Below, piece by piece: positions 34,901 through 49,900 of a DNA stretch of 64,000 bases; position 1 is the first letter of the stretch, and each line of letters starts with the position of its first letter. Both the position numbers and the translations under genes were made by a program. Under the pieces are notes generated by a model. It did no database searches, was not told the DNA's origin, and worked only from the letters and a program-made list of their open reading frames with translations. The stretch is from assembly GCF_048128805.1 (NCBI RefSeq), contig NC_135998.1:16692156-16756155 (forward strand). Direction: 5' to 3'. This stretch comes from Centroberyx gerrardi. Its lineage: Eukaryota; Chordata; Actinopteri; Beryciformes; Berycidae.

Positions 34901-37900
34901 TCACTATTTAATCCAACTGTTCATATCCAGTCTTCATTACACAAGAATACTGTATACTTCCCAGTGTTTCCTGTGTAATTTTATGCTGCTGTGGTGCTTA
35001 ATAATTCTAGTTTTGTCCCTTATCTGTCGCTGTTTGGGTCAAACTTATGTTTCAAATTGGGTTTGTAGTGCTAAAAGTGTTTTTTAAATCATAATAAAAT
35101 CATTATTTCTAAAACATTTGGGCTACACTTATTTCAGTTTTAGATGATAGTAAGACTAAATTACAAAGCTAATTTTAATTTCACATTTTCTCTAGCAGTG
35201 GTGGTAATTTCCTTGCTGTAGTGGCGCACCACTGCTGAATGAATACAGACGAAACACTGGACAAATCTGTAAAAAGAGAAGTGAGTCAATCTGATGGACA
35301 GAGGTGAACTTACAGAGCTGTCGTCAAACAGGTTGAGCAGGGAGATGAGGAAAGCCCGTCTGTGTTGTCGGTTCCCACGGACCATGGTGAAGAGATGAGA
35401 GCAGAGAGCCGCGCTCGTCTCATCATGGCGGTAGCCTCGGACCATGGTGTCTCTGGACCCAGTGATGGCCTGCTGCACCTGGTAGGACATCTTCATCCCT
35501 GCCACGGCCTTCATCTGTGAATTCACAGAGACACAACACGTCATACACACCAAATGACAACTTTTAAAATCTCTCAGATAATAACAACAACAATAACAAT
35601 GTGATACTTTATTGATTCCCACAAGGGAATTCTCTTTTCACTTGCCGCCTCCAGAGAGAGGTCAGAGGTCAGGGACATCGACAGAACAGCACCCCTTCAT
35701 CTGGTAGGGACTCAGTGTCTTGCACAAGGATACTTCAGCAAGACGGACGCTTGAGGACATCGGGGCTTGAGTGAGCTGCCTCCTCACTTCACCACCCTGC
35801 TGCCCCCAGATACTGTTAAATCAAATCTACTGTCTACAGTTTCACAGTTCCTGGTGATCACAAATCAGCCAGAGTGGCCACTCACATGGATGAAGCCTGA
35901 GTATTTCTTGTCGATCTCCACCAGCTGCCCATCAGCCTTGTTCTTCATGGTAGGCTCAGGGTCCGTTCCCATGGCAATCAAGTAGGGCACACACTGAAAA
36001 AAAAGTATTCCCAATCCGTGAATAGCTCATAGGTTTTCAATTTTCAACAAGGACTGCACTTGAGTGCTATGAGTAACCTAGTGTGACACGTATGTTTTGG
36101 AGATAGGGATAAGATTACATATGAAATAACACTGCCATATTAAAGCCTGTGATGCAAACAAGATAAGAGAGAAAGTCAACACTGTGTGATAGAAGAAAAT
36201 CCTGAGAATCCTGAGAACATACCTGTACAGGATGAATCAGGCCCTGGTTGAGTGTCAGTGCGATGACGTTCAGGGCAAAGTGCCTCACACTGGACTGCGT
36301 GTGGAAGAAGGCCTCCAGCACCTGCTTCAGGTAAAGCTGCATGATGGAGCTGCTCATGCCTGATGAGATGTCCCCCATCTCCTTCAGATCCTCCTTCTTG
36401 GACAGCTTCTTCCCTGGATAAACAAAAACAAAAACAAGGATCAGACTGAGGATGTTCTACACTATTGGCCTGCTCGATGTAGATCCACAGTGATTATATT
36501 AGGCGGTTGAGTAATAAAGCATAGGATGGATGTGTTAAACTCACATTCGCGGTCAGCCTCCTGCATTCGAGAGTCCTCCTCCTGCAGGTACATCTGCAGG
36601 TTCTTCAGCACCTGGATCTTCAGATTGACCACTCTCTTTGTATCTGACAGGATGCCATTATACAGAACCTTCACATCCTGCACAAACATAAGTGCTGGGT
36701 GCATGATGAACTGGAAGCCTTGAGAGAGACAATGGAGATAAATTAAAAAGAAACTGAAGACAAAAGCACAAGAAAACAAAGAGATCAGAGCTGTTGACGA
36801 CAGTTTGTAAATATAGTGAATACATTTATGATTTAGCGTAAGATGAGGTGAAATATACCTAGACCAATGATGGCCTTGACCTGGACCTCCTCATCTTCAT
36901 TAGTGGTGAAGTACAGCAGAAGCTCCAACACTTTGTCCTTGATGACAACCTAAGAGACATAGGAAGAGAGAGCAGCAGTCGGTTATCAAACATTTTAAGT
37001 TTAGCGGGAGTTTTGCACACAAGGTTTACACAGACTACTAGTGACTACCTTGTTAGCACCCTTGAACTCCTCCTGGTCGAAATCAAAGTGTCGGCAGAGA
37101 GCCCCCACAGTAAAGAGCGAGCGCAGCAGAGCGGGTTTGTTAGCAGCCAGAGCAGAGGTGTTGGGGTCCTCTTGGTGCTGCGTCTTGAGCTTTGTCAGAG
37201 CTCCTACAGAGTGACACACACAGGCAGTGAAAAATAAAGACATCAGATGCTGCTGTTGTTCTTCTGGGTCATACAGTGAGCTGTAACTAACAATCTGGGC
37301 AGTAAAATGTTGTTTGATGCTTTGTTCAATGCTCTTATTAATTTTGATTAATTTGAAGGCGTTTTCATAAGCAGATGAAAAGGTAAACTACAGACCTTTT
37401 GTACATGGTGCCCACCATTTCAGTGTACCAAATGAATGAAATTTTGTCAGATTCTGTTTCCAGCCTTTTCCATTTTAAGGCATGAGAATTCAGCAGTGAT
37501 GTAGCTTTGCTCAAAATGTCTGTCAAGATGCAGTACTGGTTTGCGGTTGGTGTGCAAGACAACAAGTAATAAGGGGGGCCTGAGTTGCCAATTAGTTGTT
37601 CATCCAATATTGTCTAATATACTCAACTTTAAAGCTGAAAGTCTGCATATTAACTTTATACTCATTGTGTAATTTCAAATCCAAAGTAACAAGAGTAAGA
37701 AGCTAAAACATTAGACCATGTGCCACTTTTCAAATGCTTATTTCAAAGGCTAATCTGCAGTTAGCAATCTGATAACTTTATCTTCTTTTATTTATTCCAA
37801 GTTTATACCAAGTTATTTTATTTATTTTATCACTTCCTGGGTGCCCAAGGATTTTTCCGGGGAAAAACCAACCAGAAACCAGGCCTTTAGAACATCAAAT

Positions 37901-40900
37901 ATAAAAGCTTTCATGAACTGGGTATAAGCTGAGTCACTATTGCGTTATACCAGCGATAAAGTAAAATGCAAAATGCAAAAATTGGCAAAATGTATTTAAA
38001 TGAAGCTCAGTGTATACATAAGCCTTACCGTAGTAGCGATTGAAACAAGCCCAAACAAACTTGTAGTTGTGTGTGACCTTGTTCACAACAGCACCGAGGC
38101 AGCTCACACAGTGTTGTACAACCTGAGAAGCAGATCACAACAAATGATATTATCACTTTGTAAGCTGAGAAGACAGTTCTTTCACATCCATTTTGCGGTT
38201 GTTTCTGAGAGCCGTCTCTGAAAGCCGTGAGCTGCGTATGAGACTGACCGTCATGCCATATTTGATGATGAGCTTCATTAGGTCTTCTTCTATGGTGGTG
38301 AGAAAGGTCTCACTTGGGTGCTCCATGAGGGGCACGACCAGCTCCAGGATCTTGGCTACATTACATATCACCATGAAGTCATTCTGGGTCTGAAATGGAA
38401 GTACACAAACACATGACTGCTGCACAGTCCAAAGCTGAAGTGCCTTTCAGTGGTTGAAAAATAACCTGTTGAATGCTTTAGTGTTGAACACTTGTGCTTT
38501 CATTGGCGTGCCACTAGATGGCCCTACAGCACTACATAAAAGTTGCTCCTGCTCATTTTTATTGTATGGGCATGTTTCCTTATAGACAATTTTGACCCAC
38601 TTTCAGGCAAGTAAAAAATAAAAAGACGATACATGAAAGGCTTTGTTTGTTATGGTTCTTACGTTGCACTTGGTGGTCAAGTAAGGCTGCATAGTCATGG
38701 CATGTTTGACCATTAACTGCGCTCTGATCTTGCTGAACAGGTAGAGGGTGGTGATGCACGCTACCAGACGACCTGAGTTGACCCCTTTGTTCTCACAGTC
38801 TGAAACACAAACACAGACAGCATTGACGTTTATTACAATAACAGCACTATAAGAAATAGTGAAAAACACTCACACACACATTTTCTTTTTAGCAAAAAGC
38901 ATTGAAGTCCTACCCGCTAGAGACTCTTCGTATTTCAGTATGTGTTCCACTAGATTGTCCACCAGCTGAGTGCAGGCCTTCTTGGCTGGTTTATAAGAAG
39001 CGTCCTCTTCTGACTTCAGCAGCTAAAGAGTTGGATAACATGGTGAGAAAAGATGCATCACAAGACATGCACACAACAGATATCATAAACACAAGCTGCA
39101 ATCATGATGTATAAACACTGACTCACATTTTGGAGGAGCTGCTCAAACCAGTCATAGCCTGAATCTTTACATGCTGACACCTGAGATGAAATCAAAACAT
39201 GGCATGATGCAGATTATGACAATATCAAAGACCAAAATGTTTCTCATTTGAACAATGGTGCAACAAATTTTTGTTGCTAAGCTGGACGGCTGGCACTCAC
39301 CACATCTGTGATGTTGAGGATTTTTCTGGTCATGGCGTCTTTATCGTGACTGGGTGTTGGGGTGAACCACAGCTTCTGGAAAGTCTCATTTACCAGTTTC
39401 TGCATGGGCCAAGATGTTAAATTATCTTAAGTATATATTACAAGCTAACAATTACCAGCTGTAAGAGGTATTCACACAAAAATAACACACACCTTGATCC
39501 CCTCCTCATCGTTGACCCTTCGGATCATCTTGACACACATCTCAGTGATCTTGTTGAAGCTGGGCTGCTCCAGGCAGATGTCCCTCAGGATCTTGATGAC
39601 CCTCTTCCTCACACTAATACCTGTGTCCTATGGCAAAACGAACAGCTCCAAATTAATATCCAGTGCTTCATTTGCATATTGAGATTTGCACCAGTATAAA
39701 TTATCAGTTAATGGCAACATATTGAATGTCATGGCCCAATGTGGATAACAAACACATGTATGTTGGAATAACAGAGAAGGGTAGGGAAAAGAGTGATAAA
39801 AGGTAGTAGCACAGCTATAAGCATTTTCAAATCCACTTTGCTTTCATTTGCCAAATGGTTGCCATTCTTTCTTTGATCCTTAGGTGGCAGTGTGGAGAAA
39901 AAGGAATTTACCTCAGCTGAACTTTTACACTTAAAGTGAACTCTCAGCTAGAGGTGGCCAATGTCTTGGACAAAGTTCCACTTCACTCTGGCCTGTGAGA
40001 GTTACTGCTCATTCCTTTCATCAAAGCCCTCAGAGAGGACATGGTGTGGGCGAATCAATTTAAAGCTTATTTGACCACCAGGGCAAGTGATAATGCTTTC
40101 AAACCACATACTCCAGTGTCCAAAAGGGGTTGAGGGGTGTGAACAGGGTAGCTTTAGAAATTTACCAATATCCTCTCAATGAGCATGTCATAGTATTGCT
40201 CAGTGAGCTGAGGTCGACTCAGCACAAAACGTCCCACCAGCTCCACAGCTGCCTCTCTCACACTGGTGGAGTTGTCCATGAGGCGACCGTGAACCCCACG
40301 CTGCATGTCCAACTGTGAAAGCAGATAGGAGAATATATAAATGTCAGGTCAGGCAGAGTTGAAAAATTACCAAAGGGCATGAGTTGTGGAGCAGCTGATA
40401 TAGGAGCACTTACCCGTGCCAAAATACTAGGATCCACAGCCACAACCTCCGAGAGACACTTCATGGCTTTAGTTCTGACGGCAATAGCACTCTCACCCAG
40501 CACTCTCAGGATCTGTACAGACAGAGAGAGAGAGAACATACTCAGTCCCAGCAGACACAATATAATCTCCAACCTATGTTGATGTTACACTAATTCTCTT
40601 ACCTGTGTTAAATAAATATCAAAGCTCTGCGCAAACGGCCTCATAGAGGCCAAATATCTGACAATTAGACAGGAGTCCTCATAGTCCACAGTGTCAGAGT
40701 TTATCCTGAAAGAAAGTTAAACGAGACAGTTTAGGACCAAGATATGAGCAATAATCAAAAAGGGTTGTGAAAGAGTAGTGATCCACGGTGATGTAGTATC
40801 TACCTCAGTGTGTTGAATTGTGATGGAGAAGTCTTGATGACTTTGCGGAGGAACTTTTTTCGTGCCTCGGCCCTCTGCATAATCTCGCCAGTTGATTCAA

Positions 40901-43900
40901 TGTCCTGATGATGTCGACCTTTCGATGAGTCCTCATCTTTGTGAGACTTCATGGCTTTGTCTGTCTCACTTGTAGTGTCCCTGTACCACTGGGCAATATA
41001 AAACTTCCTGGCAAACTGGATGAAACAAATGCATGTTACAGAGATGATAAATAATACATAATTTAAAACATGAAATATTACTGCATGCCAACAACATTAA
41101 GCATCCAGTAATCAGGTAATCGTTAAGGTAAGCTCAGCGGTTTTTGTAAACATGCATGTTGGTGTGTGTAAATGAAACACTACCACTAGAGATGGGTCTG
41201 TCTCTGTGTTCTCATCCAAGTAGTCCAGCAAGGCCTTCTGGAGCTGCTGGGTCTCATCACTGCCTGAAGTCTGTGAAGGGATCAATAAACCAGGAGCATC
41301 GTGAAAGCAATTCGATAACACTGTTCATTTAACGGAAACATACAGGTGGGATGCGTTCAGATGATTTTGTAAATATCTGGCCTACGTCTTTAAGGATGCG
41401 GTCGATTGCTTTTTGGTCCATCTTGCTGGTGACAGCATCTTTACGCAGACGGGAAGCGACAGTGCCCAGGTAGTCCAGCGATGCCACCCTGAGGGCCATT
41501 TCTGTCTGCTTGTTACTGAACTGGTGCACCTGGAGTACACGAAGTGGAGGGAAGTGTCAATAGTAGAACTTCTGCTCGACAACAACAACAAAGCAGATCT
41601 GTCTTCTCAAACATCAGCAGCTATCAACTGCTGGACGGATGATAGGTGTTACACTTTGGATTGAATGATGCTACTCACCAACAGCCGGCCCAGTAAGCTG
41701 AGCAGCAGTTCAGCTGCAGGCCACTCAGGTTTGTTCACCGTAGACAGAAGGTCCTGGACAAAGTTCTCAAACAGAGGGCGGTAGTCTTCCTCTCCCTGCT
41801 TACTGCCGCACCTGAAACACAAAGAGCAATGGTTGAAAAAATAATTTCTGTCTTGTTTTTCAATTAACAGGTATTTTTGAACATTGAGCCAAAGTAGTAC
41901 AGCCTATTCCACTAAAGCAGAAATTTACAAATTCTTGGATTCGTACCATCCAATATGGTGGATAAGACAGAGTTAATTTAAAAAGATTTGGGCAGAAAGA
42001 GGTGCAAACACCAAAATAGGTAAAAGTATTTATAGAGGACATTCAAACTTAGAGAGTGCATTCTGTCTGCCAAAGACAAGGTTAAGCTGCTACATTTCTG
42101 CAAATCATTTTTCACTTTTGTAATCAGTCAAGCAAAAGTTTCCCTTTATAGCAAGGGAATTGAGTGGGTAATATTAATTCCTAAATGTTTAAATTCTGAG
42201 TTAGATAGGACAAAAGGTAGAATTTGCTGTGAACAGCTGTGAGGTAATTAGGAATAGGAAAGCAATGACATTTCTGGATATTTAATTTATACCCTGTTAT
42301 ACTTCCAAAGGCCATAATTAAAGATAGTATATTAGATTTTATTGTATCAAATACATACAGGAGCAGGTCATCAGTATATAAGGATACTTTGTGTGCAACT
42401 ACCGATTTAACAGTAGCCAAGAAAAGCCTATTAGCTTTTAGCACTATAGACCGTGGCTTGATGGCAAAGAAGAACGGAGATCAGGTATACCTGTCCTCAC
42501 AAGAGGCAGAGGAATTTTGACTATAGGGTGTTGGTACCTACACATGCCTAAACATACCAAACACATTCAATATATAGCAAACATACAGGAGATCCAAACT
42601 ATTTTAGTGTCAAGGACAGATTCTCCCCTGTCAAAGGAAGACAACTACTCTGCATCAAGGAAGACAACTAATTCTGGACAGCTAACCAGGGTGATTTGAC
42701 AATCATATGAGGGCCAACACAGAATTCCAGTAGTATAACTCAATAATATTAGGGACGCACCGACCAGGTTTTCTTGGGGCCATTCCATTCAGATGTTTTA
42801 ACAGTTGGATCAGCCAATCACCAATCCGATTGCTGATTGAAATGACGCAATTTACCCAGACTTTCTACTAACAACGGCACATCATGTAAAAGTGCACATC
42901 AAGCATACAATTCACATACAACACTGTGTTTTAACAGTTTGTTATTATGGCTGCATGACATAGCTGGCCTTTCCATGTGTAAATAAACTTTAGGTTTCTT
43001 CCAATCATAGGCTGTGAAATTCAAAATAAAATGTTTTGTTTTGTTTTTTGATGAGGCAGCTGAACTGGTGATTGGCCGATCATCCATGACCTATTTAGAA
43101 CATTTATCAGACGATTATGATCAGTGGCCAATCGATCAGTGCACCCCTAAATAATATTCACTTCCAATTCTTCTGTCATCGTTAACAACCATGGACTTGT
43201 CTTGCTTGGCTCCAGCCCCCTGAATCACATAGTCAGCCATGTTTGTGTAATAGCAACCTTTTAAAATTTCTTGACGATTAACGATTTTAGTATTGCTTTG
43301 AGAGGCCTGGTGATAGCACTGGTGATTACATCATTTCAATGTCACATTCAGAAATAAAAAAATGGGAAAATCCACAGAGATAAACCATGACTTCAGCTTG
43401 TTCATGGCTAAGATACTCTGATTGATTTGGGAAGATGGTTACAGTTAAATCACTTTTAATCAATGCTCTTAACTTCTCCAGAAGTGGCAGTGCCATGCTG
43501 AATAATGAAGCTACAGAAAATGAAATGGCAATTCTGGATGAATGTCAGGTGAAGAACTAAGCTTGATACAAAGATTAGAGTGGAAACAATAGCTTACTTC
43601 TTGAGAAAAACTGATAGGAAGTTCTGAGCTGTCCTCATGGCAGTTTCATAGGAGTTTGTGATGAGGACATCTTGATCCACCTAGGAAAAAAATATCCCAT
43701 ATGTGAAATGATCTCTATTGATCTAAAAAAAAAAAACATTCCAAACAAATTTGGCTTAAGCGTCAGTTAAATCCTTGGTCCTTACCTTCTTATCATGCCT
43801 GTCCTCTGTGTCCTTTTCAGAGGGGAGGTGCACCACACACTGGATGAGCTGAAGAACCAGCGCTGTGACCATCTGGATATACAAGGGCTCTCCATCTTCA

Positions 43901-46900
43901 TCGCTGCTGTTTAGCCTAGGAGAGCGTAAGCAGTTAGCACCTTAGGATCACCGAACAACACAAAAGCCTTCAATAATCAAATACTTTCATTTATGTCATT
44001 TTACAGAGCAAACATTCACTGGAGATATTAATCACCTAAAGTTCCTGAGGCTGCGTTTGCTAGTGGGCAGTCTAGCCAGGGAGGTGAAGATCTCTTCAAG
44101 AACGAGCTGCCTGTGCTTCTCGTAACGAGAAAACACCTGAGGAACAGCAGAGTGGAAAGCACCACATCAAAACACAACAACAGAGACGTCACACAGGGGC
44201 ACGTCACGTAATAAACACAATTCATAAAACAACACTAAAAGAGTTCCAGGACCCAGGATGACCCTGCCATGGTGGCAGACTTACCGCTGTCACTAGTTTG
44301 ATGGCACATAGCTGTAGTTCACTGACATTCTCCACAAAAAATGGTGTAATGCCCAGGGAGGACACCTAAATGTGGGACACAAAAACAACCAGGTATATCA
44401 AGAGTTCAAGGGTCAAAGGTTTAGAAGGGGCCATACATTTGAAAGACCTCAGGTCAGGGCAGCACCTCACCTGGAGGATGGTGGTGTCAGTTAGCAGCTG
44501 GATCTCCAGGAGCTCTGAGATGTTGCTGACAATATCACACACTTTGTTGTACAGCATGACTACGGCCCTCTGTTTGTGTGTGGAACACTTCCCTCTCTTG
44601 CTCTTTGAATTATGCATGCCACCTAAATAAAGGAGAAAATACCCAGTGAATCATTTCATTAAAAATGAAGAGCAGAATAGCAAGTACTCTCAAATCAGCT
44701 ACAGGTAGTTTGAGTAAACCATTTCTACGATGAAACCATATTCAAACTGTTTCAGATACTAAGTAGGAAATTGTAGACTCAGCTACAGGGTTCAGCATAA
44801 GCAAATGTGACTATATTCTGTAGACAATTTTTACTTAAACAAGTGAAACGAGTCCACAACTTTAGATGATAAGTGGTATTTTCAGGAATTTTCATATTTC
44901 TAAATTAGCAACTCCCTGCAGGTATTGCAACTGCTTCCAGTTCTGACTAATCACCAGATTTTTGCCAATTCAATTCCCTCACTTCCAGTTGCCACTTCAA
45001 CTACTAGGAACAAAAAATTCCAGGAACAATAAAAGAAAAAATCCTACATTTTCCTGCAACAGTCTAATCAAAGAACCTGTCGACACCTGTTGGCACAAGC
45101 TGAAGAATAGCTGCTGCAAATTAAGCTTTTTGCAAAACACTAATGGAACCACTTGACCACATTCTGGAGGAACAGAATGAAACTGTTTGCTGACCTCCAT
45201 GGGGATCCACTCTGTAGACCGGGTCATACTGAGGGTAGAGAGTGTTTTGCAGATGGTACTTGGTGTACTGCAACACCCTCTCAATCGTGTCCTCTATATA
45301 AACAGCCTTGGGCATGCGTCGAGAGGTCATGATGTTGAGTGTAGTCAGGCAGGCATCAGCAGACTTAGTCACTCGCTCCATGATGAGGTCGCGCCACAAC
45401 CGCTCTTCATCCATGGCATCATTATCCTATAAATTCCAGGAACAATACATAAAAAAAATAAAATAATAATAATAAATTTACCTGAAACTAACTAACTTAT
45501 AAATGTTGCGTACATACCCCGGGGCTTGAATGATGCGTACGCCATTTTCCACACAAAAGTTGGGATTTATAAAAAACAGAACTTGACAGAGACTTTGACC
45601 CATGCATACGCACATTTTGAACACACTGCGAAATGGAGACTTGGATGGCAAGGCAGTGAAATAAAGTAAAATGATCTGATGAGATTTTAATCAGTTGTTT
45701 ACGCTCCATATCAAACTACACAGACTTCTAATAATATCCCAGAGGAACATCCAGACCGTAATCATTAACTTGTTGCTTTAGTCTAAAAGCCATCTAGTTT
45801 GACCAAAAAGCATCTCCCTATTTGCAAGGAAATTCCATTATGGGCTCATAAGTTGTGCGTCCCAGAAATTCAAGGTTTTAAGCAACTGTACTGAATGTCA
45901 CAGGGTTATAAAGGGGTTTGCAATGATGGTGCATACTGCATAATGATGCGTTATGGCTGCTTTTGTGGCACATGGGGCGGACTGGAGACGTACCAGTTGC
46001 ACCCACTGTCAGGCTCGAGTCAGAAAATGAGAAAATGTCTGTTCATTTTTTGAATCAAACCAAATGACAAGTGTGACATGTTGAATGTGTGGTTTGGTTC
46101 ACTCTTTCTAAAAACAAAAGGCCCAACAGACCAGTTCTTTTTTTATTTCGGAAAGGGTTTGGTGCTCAGACCTGGCAGCATTAACTGCTGCTGTGACATG
46201 TTGCCACTCAACAAACGTTGTATGGTTGGTGATACCCAAACTACGCCCATCCACCAGTACCTTTCGCCTCGCCCTCCCATCGAGCACTTAATTTCACACT
46301 GTGAACTTTCTCTTTTTGGTCTTGTGCTCCGAAATGCAATTTTCTCACACAAAGAGAATGGAGTGACAAGCACATTTACATGCATATCAATTTTTATGAA
46401 GTATGTTTCATTAACCATTTATGGCTAATTGTGGGAGTTAACTGGGTGGGACGTGAGGTTCGTCCATGTGTGCAAAATTACAAATTAATTGAGTTTCATA
46501 AAGGGAAACTTGCATCACGGAAAGCGCACGCATGGTTTTATAAATTAGATGTTTTTACTGTACGCATTTTACCTCTTTCGTACATATGTAACCTTTTAGT
46601 GTGGAATCTACACAGTTTTATAAATGAGGCTCCAGGTGATTTCACTGATTAGCACACCTTCAACCACAGAGAAGGAACTAATCAGTTTGGTTGCAATGAA
46701 AACCTGCAGACTCTCTGCCCTCCATGGCACATGGCTGCTTATCCCAGGTCTAATCAAAGAACCTGCCAATTCTGCTGCAAATCGGGGTTTTTTGCAATAA
46801 GTGCAGAACAGTTTCAGGAGAGAATGAGGCTAGACAAACTGTATCACTTCAACAACTAAAAAAATACTAGGTGGCTGAAAACGTACATGATTCATTAACG

Positions 46901-49900
46901 TGGAAATTCTGGCTCCGTCCTGAATGTTCTTCTCCAGGATGTTCAAAATCTTCACCAATTTGTCAGATGGAAGCTGTGGATCAAACCGACAATGGGTTGA
47001 TTTCAAAATGATGTAATTGGGAATTCATGGTTTCTTCAACAGCTAAATATCACCAGTAGCCTGTGAACGTATAATCGCCTCAGAGTGCACACTCATACTC
47101 CTCTTACCTTGTAAAGGATGCCCATAGCTTTAATCTTAGCAGACTCGCTGCCTAGCTCACTCAACTGGTGCTTCCCAAGCAAGAGCTCTTGAGGGATCTC
47201 ATCATCATCTGTGTGAGGGCACAGGAGAGTTAAATGTTTACATTTATCAACTCAATGCTTAAATTGCAGCAATTGTAGCCTCTAATACTAAGAACTTGAA
47301 AGATTGTATAGAATCTAGGAAATTGTAGGAAATAGGAAATTGTATAGCGCTTAATGTTTACCTGCGGCAGTGAAGTCCACATCCTCAAGGTTGTCAAGAA
47401 TGTTGTCCATGCATGCCGTGAATCTCTTAAATGTGGAGGAGTCCATCAGTTCTATTGAGTAAACAGACACAAATTGATTAACAAAAATCAGTGGGATTTT
47501 TTATAGTGTTATAATAGGATCCAAAGGGGGAAAATAATACCATCTGGTGTTAGCTTGGGCTCATACGCCTTCCTCTTTTTCTGTTTCTCCTTTTTCCTCA
47601 TTTTTCGGGCAACTGGACAAGGAAGAAAACACAATGACAACATTAATCAAATGCTAGACTGCCACAACTGAAACCTCCAGTGTCGTTTTATGCAGATACA
47701 GACTGGGGTGTGCCGATCATGCTACCCTGGGAATTGGCCTGATAATGATTATTGGTTTCAGAAAGAATAAAGTAAATTGTATGACAGCTGTCAGAGGCAA
47801 GAATCACAAAGTGCATCGTCTCATCTTCTAGGCACATTATTATTATGAATGGATGAATGATAGAGTATTTCAGAGCAGCCTAATGCGGCATGCATGGAGG
47901 TTTATTTGAGTTGGACTGGAGCCAGTGCCCTCCATACTACAGTAAGTTATTAGTCATTTGCTCAGCAAAGACAACAATATTCATTATGATAAAAATTATT
48001 CTAACATGTAATTTCACTTTCAAATGTGTATATGCTATTGTGGAGTCTGTGTGGGAGAGGTAACGCATTAGAAGAAAGATCACCATCATAGTACCATCAT
48101 AATTAGGCAAACGTATGGAAGGCTTATGGACGCATTATTCAACAAAAAATTGGCAACAGATCTTTGAAATAGGGCTGCACAATTAATCATAGTTCACAGT
48201 GTCATTCTTCGATAATGAAGTGTTTGGGACTTTCAGGGGAACTGAACAGTGCTTCTATTATGCGTAACCAGTCACAACCTTTGAATGCGCAACGTCTATC
48301 CATGTGACCAAAATGAAAGCTAAGATAGAGAAGCAGGCAAGAGAGAGATAGTTTCAAAAGAGAAACCTTATAAAGACCATCTTTGGAAAAATGTAGCAAC
48401 AGGCAAAGTGGAAGAGACTGGATCGGTCAAACAGAGCAGAAAGTCTTTCTTCTCTAAGGTCGTTTTACTTCCTCAATGTTCCTCATTTGTAGATACTTTG
48501 GTTTTAAACCAGATGACAACAAACAAGTACAGATTCTGTGCAAAGTTTGCCTTTTGCCGCAATAAGAGTGAGACACTAAGAGTGAAAACAAGCTTTATTA
48601 GCTGCTGCTACTTTGAGAAATACTACCTTGAAAAAGCATATGTTAAGGTGCAAAAGTGCAATAAAATTATTTTGTTTCTGGATACTGAGACAATTAATCG
48701 TGATTAATAATCATGATCGCAATATTTAGCGAAATATTCGGGATTATAATTTTTGGCATAATCGTGCATAATCATGCTCTGAATACATACATCTTAAATG
48801 GATCAGAAGCAGTCGGATTTATAGAAAAAAACAAAAACATTGTCCATATAAGTTGTTTGTTTTGTGCAACCACTTTGCTCATGGAATACCCACTACAACC
48901 TATGCAAATGAGACTCACGATCACTTATGCTTGGTGGTGGCAGAGAGGCTTCATCCAAGTCCTCTGGGCTACGTTCACGGTGGCGGCTACCGGACCCCCG
49001 GCGAGCCTCGTGAAGTCCTCCGCTTCGCCGATGCTCTCCAGAGCCTCTCTTCTCCTCTTGCTCCCATGTCCTGTCCTGGACCTTCTTGTGCTTTTTCCGT
49101 GCAGCTGAAATTATACAAAAACATATAGAAAGGTTAAGTCAGAAATGAAATAAAGTTATCCCTCGGCCTCTGCACCAAATGTTGCCTGGATAAATACAAT
49201 ATGTCAAGCACTCTATGGGGTCCATTCCTTTTTGACTATATTATGGTTGCATGGTAAGAATAATGTTCTGTCAAAAGTGCTGACAGCAAAGTAGATTTCG
49301 AGTTTTTGCAATATGTTATTCTTATACATTGTGAATTTTTAAGGTTTGTTGAGGTTGGGTACTCACACTCAGCCGCAGAGCCATCATCATCTTCATCTGA
49401 GTCCATCTCGGCATACTTGGGTTTGTCGTTGGTCGCGCTGCGCCTGCGCTTGCCCACCTTCACCCTCTCACACAGTGGCATGGTGGAATCTCTCTCTGCA
49501 AACAGACGAGGTGAGCGCTCTTTCAGCACAGAACAATTTGTACCTCAGAAGAAGACACAGCTAGTCACTCCCTGGGTTTGACTTTCAATACTGAATCACT
49601 CATGTCTTTTTTTAGAAGACAATATTAAGTCTTAAGACCAAAGCTTGACACCAAAATAAAAGAGAATGCCTATTCCTTATCATTTACTGTGGATTAATGA
49701 CTGTGATTCTAATGATTGCAGAGATAGTGGTAAAAAGCAGTACATTAGAAATATGGCTAGGAGTAAAACACTGCTTGCACCTATACAATCCAGCAACTCA
49801 AAAAAAAAAAACACAAAAAAAAATCATATTACACAACACAAATAGCCTTCCCCTACAGCATCCTGTAAATATTAAATAAACATGAACAAAATTCTTACCT

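Larger units (their letters stand above)
31981..41270 (-). other. nipbl: nipbl exons 25-47: HEAT-repeat hook and C-terminus
   Basis: Exon coordinates in transcript order: 41184-41270, 40804-41015, 40603-40705, 40414-40512, 40166-40312, 39493-39627, 39301-39399, 39127-39180, 38914-39022, 38663-38799, 38249-38389, 38029-38122, 37049-37203, 36859-36949, 36545-36718, 36223-36413, 35886-35993, 35314-35514, 34729-34875, 34196-34533, 33857-34031, 32443-32631, 31981-32340. Landmarks: IRVNDEEG-type helices in exon 30, MEHPSETFLTTIEEDLMKLI in exon 35, SSIMQLYLKQVLEAFFHTQS in exon 40. Exon 44 carries a run of eight or so Lys after RQQ. The final exon encodes the C-terminal domain with PKYKDRPQIAKVMQKTSAGY. 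Confidence 0.9.
41344..49495 (-). other. nipbl: nipbl exons 11-24
   Basis: Exon coordinates in transcript order: 49367-49495, 48919-49104, 47541-47612, 47362-47451, 47108-47208, 46887-46973, 45195-45426, 44471-44622, 44285-44365, 44036-44136, 43786-43915, 43598-43680, 41679-41811, 41344-41529. Conserved blocks: RKKEKQKKRKAYEPKLTP, ERLWRDLIMERVTKSADACL, VVMLYNKVCDIVSNISELLE, and MALRVASLDYLGTV in exon 24. Exon 24 has two possible in-frame donors (41344 or 41386 as the last base). Confidence 0.88.

Noticed and set aside
48713..49128. Plus-strand frames of 131 and 91 codons
   Set aside because: They are antisense to nipbl exon 12 and its flanks; the minus-strand exon matches NIPBL and splices in phase.
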